A stretch of 64,000 nucleotides of DNA from Ilyobacter polytropus DSM 2926 (GTDB lineage Bacteria > Fusobacteriota > Fusobacteriia > Fusobacteriales > Fusobacteriaceae): NCBI RefSeq assembly GCF_000165505.1, contig NC_014632.1, forward strand, positions 496,001 to 560,000, written 5' to 3'. A model generated the notes under the pieces. The model did not search any database. It was not told the DNA's origin and saw nothing but the letters and a program-made list of their open reading frames with translations. The translations under genes and the position numbers were made by a program. Shown piece after piece: positions 1-8,397 of this stretch. How positions within the stretch are numbered: the first letter of the stretch is position 1; the number at the start of each line of letters is the position of its first letter.

Positions 1-530
1 TTATTGTTTTTCCAGTAGCCTTTACTTACGGAATAGATCCTGAGTCAGGTCCGGGTCTTATATTTACTACACTGACGTCTCTTTTCAATGAGATACAAGG
101 AGGATACGGATTAGGAGTGATGTTCTTTTTGCTTCTATTTTTGGCGGCTTTGACTACTGCGATCTCTTTATTAGAGTCTGTTGTGACGTGTCTTAATAAT
201 CAGTGTAAATTACCGAGAAATACAAGTGTTTTAATTGCAACTGTAATTATAACAGCTTTAGGAGCTGTAACTTCGTTATCTCTTGGAGTTTGGGGAGAAA
301 GTAATATATTCTATGTCTTAGATTATATAACAGTGGACGTTTTTCTACCTGTTATGGCCATGCTGACCTCTTTTTATCTTGGTTATGTTCTAGAATTAAA
401 AGTAATTAAAGAGGAGATGTCAAATGACGGAATTCAGTTTAAATATACTAAGCACTTACAGATGATGTTAAAATTTGTATGTCCTGTTATTATAGCTATT
501 GTTCTTTTAGGTGGCTTGGCACTGAATTAG
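1..530 (+). CDS. Sodium-dependent transporter, NSS family (C-terminal part)
   Basis: The open frame runs in from the left edge, so the start is missing; a GTG at 117 is internal. The visible segment begins with a run like FPVAFTYG, then GPGLIF, then AALTTAISLLE, which are conserved stretches of bacterial neurotransmitter:sodium symporters (LeuT/TnaT relatives). At least four hydrophobic membrane segments remain. Members import amino acids or related compounds with sodium at the inner membrane; the substrate cannot be told from this fragment. The stop is at 528-530 and a separate promoter follows for the next gene. Confidence 0.85.
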   Translation, partial: IVFPVAFTYGIDPESGPGLIFTTLTSLFNEIQGGYGLGVMFFLLLFLAALTTAISLLESVVTCLNNQCKLPRNTSVLIATVIITALGAVTSLSLGVWGESNIFYVLDYITVDVFLPVMAMLTSFYLGYVLELKVIKEEMSNDGIQFKYTKHLQMMLKFVCPVIIAIVLLGGLALN

Positions 531-535
531 CATAA

Positions 536-564
536 TTGATAATATAAAAGGAATATGATATAAT
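536..564 (+). promoter_or_regulatory. Sigma-70 type promoter for the DUF1385 gene
   Basis: TTGATA at 536-541 and TATAAT at 559-564 are separated by 17 bases. This places the transcription start about 30 bases before the DUF1385 start codon. Confidence 0.65.
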
Positions 565-602
565 TTCTTTATTAAACTAATGAATAATAGGCGGTAGTGT
601 AT

Positions 603-1541
603 ATGAAAAATAAAGAAATTACTGTAGGCGGACAGGCGGTTATAGAGGGTGTAATGATGAAAGGCTCTAAAAATCTGGCAACGGCTGTGAGGAAACCTGA
701 CGGTGAAATAGTCTATAGAAAGACGGATATTTCCAGTAAAAGTGGAAAGATTTCGAAACTTCCTTTTGTCAGAGGGTCTATAATTTTATTTAGTACCCTT
801 ATTTTAGGAACAAAAGAACTTACTTTTTCTGCTAATCAGGCAGATGACACAGAAGAGGAGCTTAGTGATAAGGAGCTTTTTATGACTGTTACATTTGCCC
901 TTTTACTAGGAGTTGGACTCTTTATGGTTCTTCCATCGGCTATAGGGGGCTTATTGTTTTCGGCTAACAAGCTTTATGCAAATATTCTAGAGGCCTTTTT
1001 AAGATTGTTGTTTTTCGTAGTATATATCTGGGCAATATCTTTTTCAAAGGATATCAGAAGAGTCTTTGAATATCACGGTGCTGAGCATAAATCTATATAT
1101 GCATTTGAGAATGGTTTAGAACTTACTCCAGAAAATGCAAAACAATATACGACGCTTCATCCTAGATGCGGTACAAGTTTTCTGCTTATTGTGATGCTCT
1201 GCTCTATATTTGTATTTTCTATTGTAGACTTTGTAATTCCTACACCTGCAACTATGTGGGGGCGTATCGGGTTAAAAGCAGTTCTGAGAGTTCTCTTCAT
1301 GCCTGCTATAGCAGGGTTGTCCTACGAATTTCAAAGATTTACCAGTAGAAATCTTCATAAAAAGTGGGTAAGAACATTGGCTTCACCTGGTCTTCTTTTG
1401 CAGAAAATAACTACTAAAGAACCTGATTTAGATCAGTTAGAGGTTGCCATAGTTGCACTAAGAGTTGCAATGGGAGAAACAGTGGACAACGCAGTTGAAA
1501 TAGAAAATAAAAACCTTAAAGTAAAAGAAGAGCACGCTTAG
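603..1541 (+). CDS. DUF1385 (YqhQ-like) membrane protein
   Basis: This 312-residue protein opens with VGGQAVIEGVMMKG, the hallmark of the DUF1385/YqhQ family, and carries a central EYHGAEHKSIYAFENG stretch plus HPRCGTSF, both family signatures with possible metal-binding His and Cys residues. Three to four hydrophobic segments (about residues 95-150 and 185-245) suggest an inner-membrane location. The family is widespread but its biochemical role is not settled. The ATG at 603 is preferred over the GTG at 597 because the GGCGG ribosome site upstream is better spaced. A hairpin terminator follows immediately. Confidence 0.85.
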   Translation: MKNKEITVGGQAVIEGVMMKGSKNLATAVRKPDGEIVYRKTDISSKSGKISKLPFVRGSIILFSTLILGTKELTFSANQADDTEEELSDKELFMTVTFALLLGVGLFMVLPSAIGGLLFSANKLYANILEAFLRLLFFVVYIWAISFSKDIRRVFEYHGAEHKSIYAFENGLELTPENAKQYTTLHPRCGTSFLLIVMLCSIFVFSIVDFVIPTPATMWGRIGLKAVLRVLFMPAIAGLSYEFQRFTSRNLHKKWVRTLASPGLLLQKITTKEPDLDQLEVAIVALRVAMGETVDNAVEIENKNLKVKEEHA

Positions 1542-1560
1542 CGCTGCTCTTCTTTGCTTT
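1526..1560 (+). terminator. Terminator after the DUF1385 gene
   Basis: AGAAGAGCA (1526-1534) pairs with TGCTCTTCT (1545-1553), with an inner CGC/GCG pairing and a T-rich tail. It overlaps the last codons of the gene and sits between two convergent genes. Confidence 0.6.
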
Positions 1561-1579
1561 TAGAGCTAGAAATATAGTT

Positions 1580-3286
1580 TTAACTTTTGTGGTATACCTC
1601 TACTCTGTTTCTTCCGTTTTTTTTGGCGAGATAAAGAGCTGAATCAGAATTTTTGATGGCTGCTTCAATTGTATCAAAAGAATCGTCTAAGGCTGAGATC
1701 CCTATGCTAAGAGTCACCTTGATACTGGTGTCATTGAAGATAAAAGTTTCTTCAGCTATTGTCTTTATTATTTTTTCTGCAACAATTTTTCCGGCCTTCA
1801 ATTCTGTTTCAGGTAAGGCGATTAGAAATTCATCCCCGCCGTATCTTCCAAAGATATCTTCGTTTCGGATTTTATCATGAATAATTTTGCTTATAGCTTC
1901 AAGAATGTAATCTCCTGCAAGATGTCCGTAGTTATCATTTATGCTTTTAAAATGATCGATATCAAAAATCATACAGCACAGAGATAAATGGTGTCTTTTT
2001 AATTTTGTCAGTTCTTTTGAAAAAAGTTCTGAGAAGTATCTTCTGCTATAGGTTTTTGTCAGAGGATCTATTGTGGAATGTAAAAAAAGCTGTTCGTTTT
2101 TTTCTTCAAGATAAGTGTTCATTTTTTTTAAAGTTTCTTTTTTTGTTTCAATCTCTTTGTTTTTTTCTGTCAGCTCTGAGTTTTTTTCTTTTATCATTTC
2201 CAGACTCAGATATTCAGAATATTTTGACTTTGAATAAAGAAAAGCTAGAAGTGCAATAAAAATAGATATAATATAAAATTTCCAAATCAGCTTATGATTA
2301 ATTTCTGATTTTATTTTAATAAAGTGCTTTTCAGGTATAGTGGAAATTATTATCCACCGATATTTTTCAAAGTCTTCATTGGAGTAATTATTCTGGGGAT
2401 TTTCAGACAAAATATATTTGTCTTTTGTGGGGTTTACTTTTGTATATGTGAAAAGGCTATTGTCTAAAAAAAGCTGACCCATAAGATTATTTTTCATTTC
2501 TTCCAATAACTCAGGATTGTCATTTTTCATGTTGATTGACTTTTTTTCATCGAACATGAATCCCCATTCTTTATTTTTATCTTGATGTATCAGATAATAA
2601 GAACTGCTGTTTATCATAAAGTAAGAGCTTGAATTTTTGAGGTCGGAGTTATTTTCTATATCGCTTAATATATTTTTTCCTAAGTAATTTACAATAACTA
2701 TTCCCAGTTTTTTTCCTGATTTATCAATTACCGGAGTGGCAAAACGAAGTACCGGTTTATAAGGTAATTCTATATTTTTATCTTCTATATTGAGATCAAA
2801 ATCAGACATAAAAATTTCACCTTTGTTTAATTTGATGGAATTTTTAAAATAATAACGTTCTTCTTTGTTTTGTAACTGTGTATTTTCTACAATAACAGGA
2901 TTCCCATCTTTATAATTCACCCTTATTTTTTCAAGACCTGAGTTATCTATATAGCGTATCTGATCATAAATTTTTTTGTATTTTATAAAGTTAAAATACT
3001 GGTGAGAAGTCTCTTTGAAATCTAAAGGGGATTTTTTTAAATCTTTGTATAAAGAAATGTTCTGGGAAAGATAAAGAACATCGGAAGTTACACTAGAAAG
3101 ATCATTTAGTATAATTTCATGTACTGATTCTATAGAAATTTTTTCTGAAATTTTGATTTGATCTATTTCATTTTTTATACTGGAATTTCTGACAACTGTG
3201 AAAAAAATAAGAGTTAAAATAAAAAAAGGTGCAAAAATATAAAGGAAATATTTTATTTTGATATATTTACTTTCTGTTTTATTCAT
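1580..3286 (-). CDS. Membrane-bound diguanylate cyclase with extracytoplasmic Cache-type sensor
   Basis: This 568-residue protein has an N-terminal membrane segment (about 14-33), a periplasmic sensor region of about 300 residues resembling a double Cache domain, a second membrane segment (about 333-352), a lysine/glutamate-rich coiled coil (about 360-405) and a C-terminal GGDEF domain. The intact GGDEF motif predicts synthesis of cyclic di-GMP from two GTP. An RNED (RxxD) inhibitory site lies exactly five residues before GGDEF, so product inhibition is likely. The periplasmic part probably binds a small ligand, such as an amino acid or organic acid (family knowledge). No EAL or HD-GYP partner is visible in the window. 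It is divergent from the permease gene at 3543. Confidence 0.9.
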   Translation of the reverse strand: MNKTESKYIKIKYFLYIFAPFFILTLIFFTVVRNSSIKNEIDQIKISEKISIESVHEIILNDLSSVTSDVLYLSQNISLYKDLKKSPLDFKETSHQYFNFIKYKKIYDQIRYIDNSGLEKIRVNYKDGNPVIVENTQLQNKEERYYFKNSIKLNKGEIFMSDFDLNIEDKNIELPYKPVLRFATPVIDKSGKKLGIVIVNYLGKNILSDIENNSDLKNSSSYFMINSSSYYLIHQDKNKEWGFMFDEKKSINMKNDNPELLEEMKNNLMGQLFLDNSLFTYTKVNPTKDKYILSENPQNNYSNEDFEKYRWIIISTIPEKHFIKIKSEINHKLIWKFYIISIFIALLAFLYSKSKYSEYLSLEMIKEKNSELTEKNKEIETKKETLKKMNTYLEEKNEQLFLHSTIDPLTKTYSRRYFSELFSKELTKLKRHHLSLCCMIFDIDHFKSINDNYGHLAGDYILEAISKIIHDKIRNEDIFGRYGGDEFLIALPETELKAGKIVAEKIIKTIAEETFIFNDTSIKVTLSIGISALDDSFDTIEAAIKNSDSALYLAKKNGRNRVEVYHKS

Positions 3287-3542
3287 TGTTTCTCCCTGTA
3301 GAACATGATTTTATAATTTCATTATAATCTAAGAAGTGAATATATTCTACATGATATCAGGTTATTTATGATTAAATTTTTTTATAATTATAGACTTTAT
3401 TTAGTTTAAAGTATAAAAAATTAATTTTAACAGAATTATTTTATGACTGAAAATTTTCTATCAAATAAAAAAGTTATTCTTAAGGGTTTGAAAGGAAATA
3501 AAACAGAAATGTAGAAACTATTACCTAAGTGGGGTGAGTACA

Positions 3543-5450
3543 ATGAACTTAAAAAAAGAACTGGGATTCTGGGAAGTTTTCAGCATAGCCACTGGAGCGA
3601 TGATTAGTTCAGGTATATTTATTTTGCCTGGCATAGCTTTTGAAAAAGCAGGTCCAAGTATAATATTGTCTTATTTTCTAGGTGGTATTCTTGCTCTTTC
3701 AGGGATACTCAATGTTATAGAATTAGCCACTGCAATGCCAAAGGCTGGAGGTGACTATTTTTTCGTCATGAGAACTTTGGGTCCCCTATTTGGAACCGTG
3801 TCTGGAGTTTTGAGTTGGTTTGCTCTGTCTCTAAAAAGTGCCTTTGCCATTCTAGGTATAGCAAGTTTTATTGACGGTATTTTTTACGGGTCTGTGACTG
3901 CCAATGATATGTTTTTTATATCCATATTTGTCACTATTTTTTTTATGGTATTAAATATAATAGGAGTAGATGTAGCTGCCAAATTTGAAGTTACTCTGGT
4001 AATTATTTTAATATGTGTAATGGTGCTGTATGTGATAGTAGGTTCGAGTTCTGTAGATGTTTCAAGGTATACTCCATTTATATCTTCTTTTGAAGATGGA
4101 AAGATAAAAGAAATTTTTCCGATATTTAAAAATTCAGGGATGTATAAAATAGTAGGTACAACTTCTCTTATATTTGTTTCTTTCGGAGGGCTTTTGAAGG
4201 CAACAACTGTGGCAGAAGAGGTAAAAGATGCAGGTAATAACATAACCAAGGGAATGATAGCCTCTATAATGACCATAACTATACTCTATGTACTTATGCT
4301 TACAGTTACTGTGGGTAATATCGATGGAGGGTACCTAGCAGGGTCCTTGTCCCCTATCTCAGATACGGCTAAAAGAGTTTTTGGACCGTGGGGATACTAT
4401 CTTATAAATTTTGCAGCTCTTTTGGCTTTTTTTACCACTGCCAATGCAGGTATAATGGCTGCGTCGAGGTATCCCATGGCTCTTTCTAGAGATGGACTTG
4501 TACCTCCTATAATGAGTACGGTAAGTATTAAATTTAAAACACCTGTTCTATCAATACTTTTTACAGGAACATTCATAATGCTTTCTCTTATGCTGCCACT
4601 GGAGTTGCTTGCTAAAACAGCATCGGCAGTTATACTTTTGGCCTATATGTTAACAAGTCTGTGTGTAATAATACTTCGGGAAAGTAATGTCAAAAATTAT
4701 AAGCCTATATTTAAGGCACCTCTATACCCCTGGCTTCAGATAAGCTGCATAATAATATTCAATTACTTTATGTTTAGTCTAGGATGGAAGGTCCTAAAGA
4801 TAAATGTTTTACTGATAATAATAAGTATAATGGTGTATTTTCTTTACGGTAAAAAAAGAACATCACAGGAATATGCACTCCTTCACCTTCTTCTAAGAAT
4901 AACTGAAAATCTAGGACTAAAGCATGGTCTTGAAGAAGAGCTAAGGGATATAATACATGAAAGAGACGAAGTGGAGTTAGATGAATTTGACAGGCTTATA
5001 AAAAATGCCAAGATTCTGGATCTTAAAGGACCAGTCACTCTAGATGAACTTTTCGATATAGAGGCTAGGCATCTGACAAGTGTAGTTGATAAACCAGAGC
5101 ATGAACTGATAAAACTTTTTAATGACAGAGAGAGGGAATTTAGTACTGCCATAACTGATTTTACAGCCATTCCACATATAGTGGTAGATGAGAAGGATCT
5201 CTTTTATCTCATGGTTGTAAGATGCCGAGAGGGGATAAGGTTTAACGAAAAAAGAAACTCTGTCAAAGCTGTATTTTTATTTATAAGCAGTCCGACCCTA
5301 AGAAAAACTCATCTTAGAACCTTGGCCTCTATAGCCTCACTCACAAGAGAGGAAAGTTATGAGAGGAAGTGGATGAGTGCCAAAAATGAAAATTATCTGA
5401 GAGACATGATTTTGCTAAGTAAAAGAGAAAGGATACATCATAAATTTTAA
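3543..5450 (+). CDS. APC-family amino acid permease fused to a C-terminal PTS EIIA-like domain
   Basis: Residues 1-440 form about twelve membrane segments and start with LGFWEVFSIATGAMISSGIFILPG, an amino acid-polyamine-organocation (APC) permease signature. A cytoplasmic region follows in which residues about 450-600 resemble the fructose/mannitol-type EIIA domain: REREFSTAITDFTAIPHIVV aligns with the RE..ST.IG..AIPH motif, and the histidine near residue 545 matches the phosphorylated one. Family knowledge suggests amino acid uptake with activity tuned by the EIIA-like domain; whether it is phosphorylated is unknown. ATG at 3543 is chosen because GGGGTGA lies just before it; a GTG at 3534 would overlap that site. 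Confidence 0.85.
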   Translation: MNLKKELGFWEVFSIATGAMISSGIFILPGIAFEKAGPSIILSYFLGGILALSGILNVIELATAMPKAGGDYFFVMRTLGPLFGTVSGVLSWFALSLKSAFAILGIASFIDGIFYGSVTANDMFFISIFVTIFFMVLNIIGVDVAAKFEVTLVIILICVMVLYVIVGSSSVDVSRYTPFISSFEDGKIKEIFPIFKNSGMYKIVGTTSLIFVSFGGLLKATTVAEEVKDAGNNITKGMIASIMTITILYVLMLTVTVGNIDGGYLAGSLSPISDTAKRVFGPWGYYLINFAALLAFFTTANAGIMAASRYPMALSRDGLVPPIMSTVSIKFKTPVLSILFTGTFIMLSLMLPLELLAKTASAVILLAYMLTSLCVIILRESNVKNYKPIFKAPLYPWLQISCIIIFNYFMFSLGWKVLKINVLLIIISIMVYFLYGKKRTSQEYALLHLLLRITENLGLKHGLEEELRDIIHERDEVELDEFDRLIKNAKILDLKGPVTLDELFDIEARHLTSVVDKPEHELIKLFNDREREFSTAITDFTAIPHIVVDEKDLFYLMVVRCREGIRFNEKRNSVKAVFLFISSPTLRKTHLRTLASIASLTREESYERKWMSAKNENYLRDMILLSKRERIHHKF

Positions 5451-5456
5451 AATATA

Positions 5457-5485
5457 TTGACTTTTTAATGAGAGATTATTAATAT
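5457..5485 (+). promoter_or_regulatory. Promoter for glyA
   Basis: TTGACT at 5457-5462 and TAATAT at 5480-5485 with a 17-base spacer, just before the AAGGGGGAATAAG ribosome site of glyA. No glycine riboswitch-like structure is visible. Confidence 0.5.
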
Positions 5486-5513
5486 AGAAACATCTTGATA
5501 AAGGGGGAATAAG

Positions 5514-6758
5514 ATGAATTTGAGTAACCTTAATAACATCGATCCGGAAATTTACGATGTTGTATTAAAAGAAGAAGACAGACAGGAGTACGGGTTAGAG
5601 CTCATAGCTTCTGAAAATTTTGTGTCAAAGGCCGTAATGGAAACTACGGGGAGTGTACTTACAAACAAGTATGCTGAAGGGTACCCTGACAAGAGATATT
5701 ATGGTGGATGTCAGTTTGTAGATGTCGCTGAAAAACTTGCTATTGAAAGGGCAAAGCAATTGTTTGGTGCAGAATATGTAAATGTTCAGGCACATTCAGG
5801 GTCACAGGCTAATATGGCTGTGTATAAAAGTCTTATAAACATCGGAGACACTATATTAGGGATGAAGTTAGACCATGGAGGACATCTTACTCACGGTATG
5901 CATGTAAACTTTTCAGGGAAAGACTATAAAGTGGTTTCCTATAGCGTGAAAAAAGATGATGAACTTATAGACTATGAAGAAGTAAGAAAATTAGCTCTTG
6001 AGTCTAAGCCAAAAATAATAATAGCAGGGGCAAGTGCCTACCCTAGAATAATTGACTTTAAAAAGTTTAGGGACATAGCAGATGAAGTAGGAGCTTACCT
6101 AATGGTAGATATGGCACATATAGCAGGTCTAATAGTGGCAGGAGAACATCCAAATCCTGTAGAGTATGCCCATGTAGTAACAACAACAACTCACAAAACA
6201 CTCAGAGGACCTCGTGGAGGTATGATACTCACAAATGATGAAAATATAGCAAAAAAAGTTAATAAAACAATCTTCCCAGGTATCCAGGGCGGACCACTTA
6301 TGCATATAATTGCAGCAAAGGCAGTGGCTTTCAAGGAAGCATTGCAGCCTGAGTTTAAAGACTACCAGATACAGGTAGTAAAAAATGCCAAGGTACTAGC
6401 AGATGCGCTACAAAAGGGAGGTTTAAGAATCGTCAGCGGCGGTACAGACAACCACATGATGTTAGTTGACCTTACACCTAAGGGACTTACAGGTAAGGCA
6501 GTAGAAGAGGGGCTAGGTAAGGCTCATATAACTGTAAATAAAAACGGAATACCATACGACACTCAAAAACCTATGATTACTAGTGGAATCAGAATAGGAA
6601 CTCCAGCTCTTACAACAAGAGGAATGAAAGAAGAAGAGATGAAAAAAGTCGCTTCATTTATATTAGCCGTTGTAGATAATATCCAAGACGATGCTAAAAT
6701 AAAAGAGGTAGGAGAAGAGATAAAAGAATTTTGTAAAGATTTCCCTCTCTATAGATAA
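5514..6758 (+). CDS. glyA: Serine hydroxymethyltransferase
   Basis: This 414-residue PLP enzyme interconverts serine and glycine with transfer of a one-carbon unit to tetrahydrofolate in the cytoplasm. The sequence shows [10 protein letters not shown] near the N-terminus, [11 protein letters not shown], and the PLP lysine motif [14 protein letters not shown] with the lysine at residue 228. Length and motif spacing match bacterial GlyA. The start has a strong ribosome site (AAGGGGGAATAAG). It has its own promoter and a terminator directly after the stop, so it is probably transcribed alone. Confidence 0.97.
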   Translation: MNLSNLNNIDPEIYDVVLKEEDRQEYGLELIASENFVSKAVMETTGSVLTNKYAEGYPDKRYYGGCQFVDVAEKLAIERAKQLFGAEYVNVQAHSGSQANMAVYKSLINIGDTILGMKLDHGGHLTHGMHVNFSGKDYKVVSYSVKKDDELIDYEEVRKLALESKPKIIIAGASAYPRIIDFKKFRDIADEVGAYLMVDMAHIAGLIVAGEHPNPVEYAHVVTTTTHKTLRGPRGGMILTNDENIAKKVNKTIFPGIQGGPLMHIIAAKAVAFKEALQPEFKDYQIQVVKNAKVLADALQKGGLRIVSGGTDNHMMLVDLTPKGLTGKAVEEGLGKAHITVNKNGIPYDTQKPMITSGIRIGTPALTTRGMKEEEMKKVASFILAVVDNIQDDAKIKEVGEEIKEFCKDFPLYR

Positions 6759-6768
6759 TTGACACATT

Positions 6769-6796
6769 AAGGCTGCTTTAGGCAGCTTTTTTTTTA
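6769..6796 (+). terminator. Terminator of glyA
   Basis: AAGGCTGC (6769-6776) pairs with GCAGCTTT (6782-6789) around a five-base loop, followed by a run of T. Confidence 0.8.
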
Positions 6797-6924
6797 CCAA
6801 AGAGAAAAAAAGAACATTATTTTAGAAAGTTGAAATTTAATCTAAAGATGATTTATCCATTTAAAATTGCATAAAAATATAGGTTTTTTTTAAAATAATA
6901 TGGATATAAATATTATTTTAAGTG

Positions 6925-6953
6925 TTGACATTTAGAGAAAGTGAAATTATACT
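6925..6953 (+). promoter_or_regulatory. Consensus promoter of a candidate small RNA
   Basis: TTGACA (6925-6930), a 17-base spacer and TATACT (6948-6953): a near-perfect sigma-70 promoter in a region with no gene directly downstream. Confidence 0.75.
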
Positions 6954-6959
6954 CATACT

Positions 6960-7077
6960 AAGAAAAGTAAAAAGCTTTTCTAAATTATTGCGACGATCTG
7001 TAGGACGTGCAGAATCTCGTAAACAACAATCTACTACACCCACTTAAGACCAGGTTGCCCACCTGGTCTTATTTTTT
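6960..7077 (+). ncRNA. Candidate small RNA of about 118 nt
   Basis: A consensus promoter predicts a start near 6960 and a strong intrinsic terminator ends near 7077. In between there is no ribosome site or convincing reading frame. A 5' hairpin (AGAAAAG/CTTTTCT, 6961-6981) is followed by about 60 largely unstructured bases. It lacks the conserved bases of SRP RNA, tmRNA and RNase P RNA and is too short for 6S RNA, so it looks like an orphan regulatory RNA. No target is proposed. It lies between glyA and sfsA; a very short leader peptide transcript cannot be fully excluded. Confidence 0.6.
7046..7077 (+). terminator. Strong terminator of the candidate small RNA
   Basis: AAGACCAGGT (7046-7055) pairs perfectly with ACCTGGTCTT (7061-7070) around TGCCC, followed by ATTTTTT. 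Confidence 0.85.
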
Positions 7078-7179
7078 GTGAGTTTTAGCTTTTATTAAAT
7101 TCATCTGAAATGCTCTTTTATTATAAGTATAATAGATAAGATTATATTAATTACAAGATAAAAATGATAATATAGTATC

Positions 7180-7206
7180 AACACTTATTGGTAAAAAATA
7201 AGTGTT
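7180..7206 (+). other. Hairpin upstream of sfsA
   Basis: AACACTTATT (7180-7189) pairs perfectly with AATAAGTGTT (7197-7206), followed by TTTTA. It could be a second terminator or a leader hairpin in the sfsA 5' region. The rest of 7078-7249 shows no gene. Confidence 0.45.
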
Positions 7207-7249
7207 TTTATAACTGTAAATATTATTTTTTAGAAAGGGATGTGTAAAA

Positions 7250-7972
7250 GTGAAAAAAATTTATGAGATAAATTGTGATCAAAAAGGAAGTTTCATAGAG
7301 AGGCCTAACAGATTTATAGCCAAGGTAAAACTCGACAACGGATCATTAGAGACAGTACACGTTCATGACTCAGGAAGAATAAGAGAACTCCTTTTTGAGG
7401 GGAATCGTGTGAATATAAAAAGTGCTTCAAATCCAAATCGAAAGACAAAGTGGGATATGATAAGTGCATTGAGTGACGACGGGGAAGAGATACTTATAAA
7501 CTCTGCCTACCATCGATATATATCTGAAAATATTATCCGTGATCCGGAAATTTCACCCTTTGGAAAGCTAGACAGCCTAAGAGCAGAAGTTAAATACGGA
7601 AAAAGCAGGATAGACTATATGCTGACTAAAAACGGTGAGAATATATGGGTGGAGGTAAAGGGAGTGTCTCTGTCTGTAGATAAAATGGCCATGTTTCCAG
7701 ATGCTCCTAGTACAAGGGCTCAAAAGCATCTAAAAGAACTAATGGAGCTTTTAGAAAAAGGTGATAAAGCTGCAGTGCTACTTCTTATTTTCAGAAAATC
7801 AGAATGTTTCAGACCTAAATGGGAAACGGATCCTGTATTCTCAGCGCTTTTTTATGAGGCAATGGAAAGAGGGGTAGAAATTTATCCGGTTCAGTTAGAA
7901 CTGAAGGATGGGAATATAAATTATAAAGGGTTGTTGCCTATAGAGGAAAGAAATGAAAGAAAGCCTGTTTGA
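7250..7972 (+). CDS. sfsA: SfsA family DNA/RNA nuclease-like protein (sugar fermentation stimulation protein)
   Basis: This 240-residue protein matches SfsA: RPNRFIAKVKLDNG near the N-terminus (the nucleic-acid-binding OB-like part), VHVHDSGRIREL, and a C-terminal nuclease-like core containing SRIDYML, WVEVKGVSL and FPDAPSTRAQKH. The D...ExK pattern (about residues 125-142) is that of a PD-(D/E)XK fold. SfsA was first described as stimulating maltose metabolism in E. coli; its physiological role is still unclear. The GTG start has an AAAGGGA ribosome site and fits the usual family length. Confidence 0.92.
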   Translation: MKKIYEINCDQKGSFIERPNRFIAKVKLDNGSLETVHVHDSGRIRELLFEGNRVNIKSASNPNRKTKWDMISALSDDGEEILINSAYHRYISENIIRDPEISPFGKLDSLRAEVKYGKSRIDYMLTKNGENIWVEVKGVSLSVDKMAMFPDAPSTRAQKHLKELMELLEKGDKAAVLLLIFRKSECFRPKWETDPVFSALFYEAMERGVEIYPVQLELKDGNINYKGLLPIEERNERKPV

Positions 7973-8069
7973 CTTGATTTAAAAGTCTAAAGTGAATTTT
8001 TTTCTTGATTTTAAGGTGCTATAGAGGTATCATCTAAATGAAAGTCATATATAAATTGGAGGTATTTAA

Positions 8070-8375
8070 GTGTTTGAGAGTGACGGTTTTAATTACAAAT
8101 TTGTACAAAACAGCAAGTGTGAATATTTTCCATGTCACGATATCAAAGATAAGGAAAAATTCAATTGTCTGTTCTGCTACTGCCCTCTATACATGATGGG
8201 TGAAGAGTGTGGTGGTAATTTCAAATATACAGAACACGGAATAAAAGATTGCTCTAAATGTGTTCTCCCTCACATTAAAGATGTGGGATATGATCATGTT
8301 CAGGAAAAAATGATGACGGTTATAGATATGGTAAAAGATGAATATTTAATTAAGAAGGTAAAAAACGGAGGCTAG
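8070..8375 (+). CDS. Cysteine-rich small-domain protein, predicted metal-binding
   Basis: This 101-residue protein holds ten cysteines in a pattern typical of the 'cysteine-rich small domain' family (COG2158-like): CEYFPCH, FNCLFCYCPLYMMGEECGG, DCSKCVLPH. The spacing suggests zinc or Fe-S binding in the cytoplasm. Function is unknown. The GTG at 8070 is preceded by GGAGGTATTTAAG, a good ribosome site. It ends in a terminator shared with the convergent aminomutase gene. Confidence 0.8.
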   Translation: MFESDGFNYKFVQNSKCEYFPCHDIKDKEKFNCLFCYCPLYMMGEECGGNFKYTEHGIKDCSKCVLPHIKDVGYDHVQEKMMTVIDMVKDEYLIKKVKNGG

Positions 8376-8397
8376 ATAAAAGCCCCCGTTTTTTTTA
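8361..8397. terminator. Bidirectional terminator between convergent genes
   Basis: AAAACGGaGGCT (8362-8373) pairs with AGCCcCCGTTTT (8381-8392) with one mismatch. A-rich and T-rich flanks let it serve both the cysteine-rich gene and the aminomutase gene. Confidence 0.75.

Noticed and set aside
5450-5513. Glycine riboswitch before glyA
   Set aside because: The gap is only 63 bases and contains a promoter but no glycine-aptamer-like structure.
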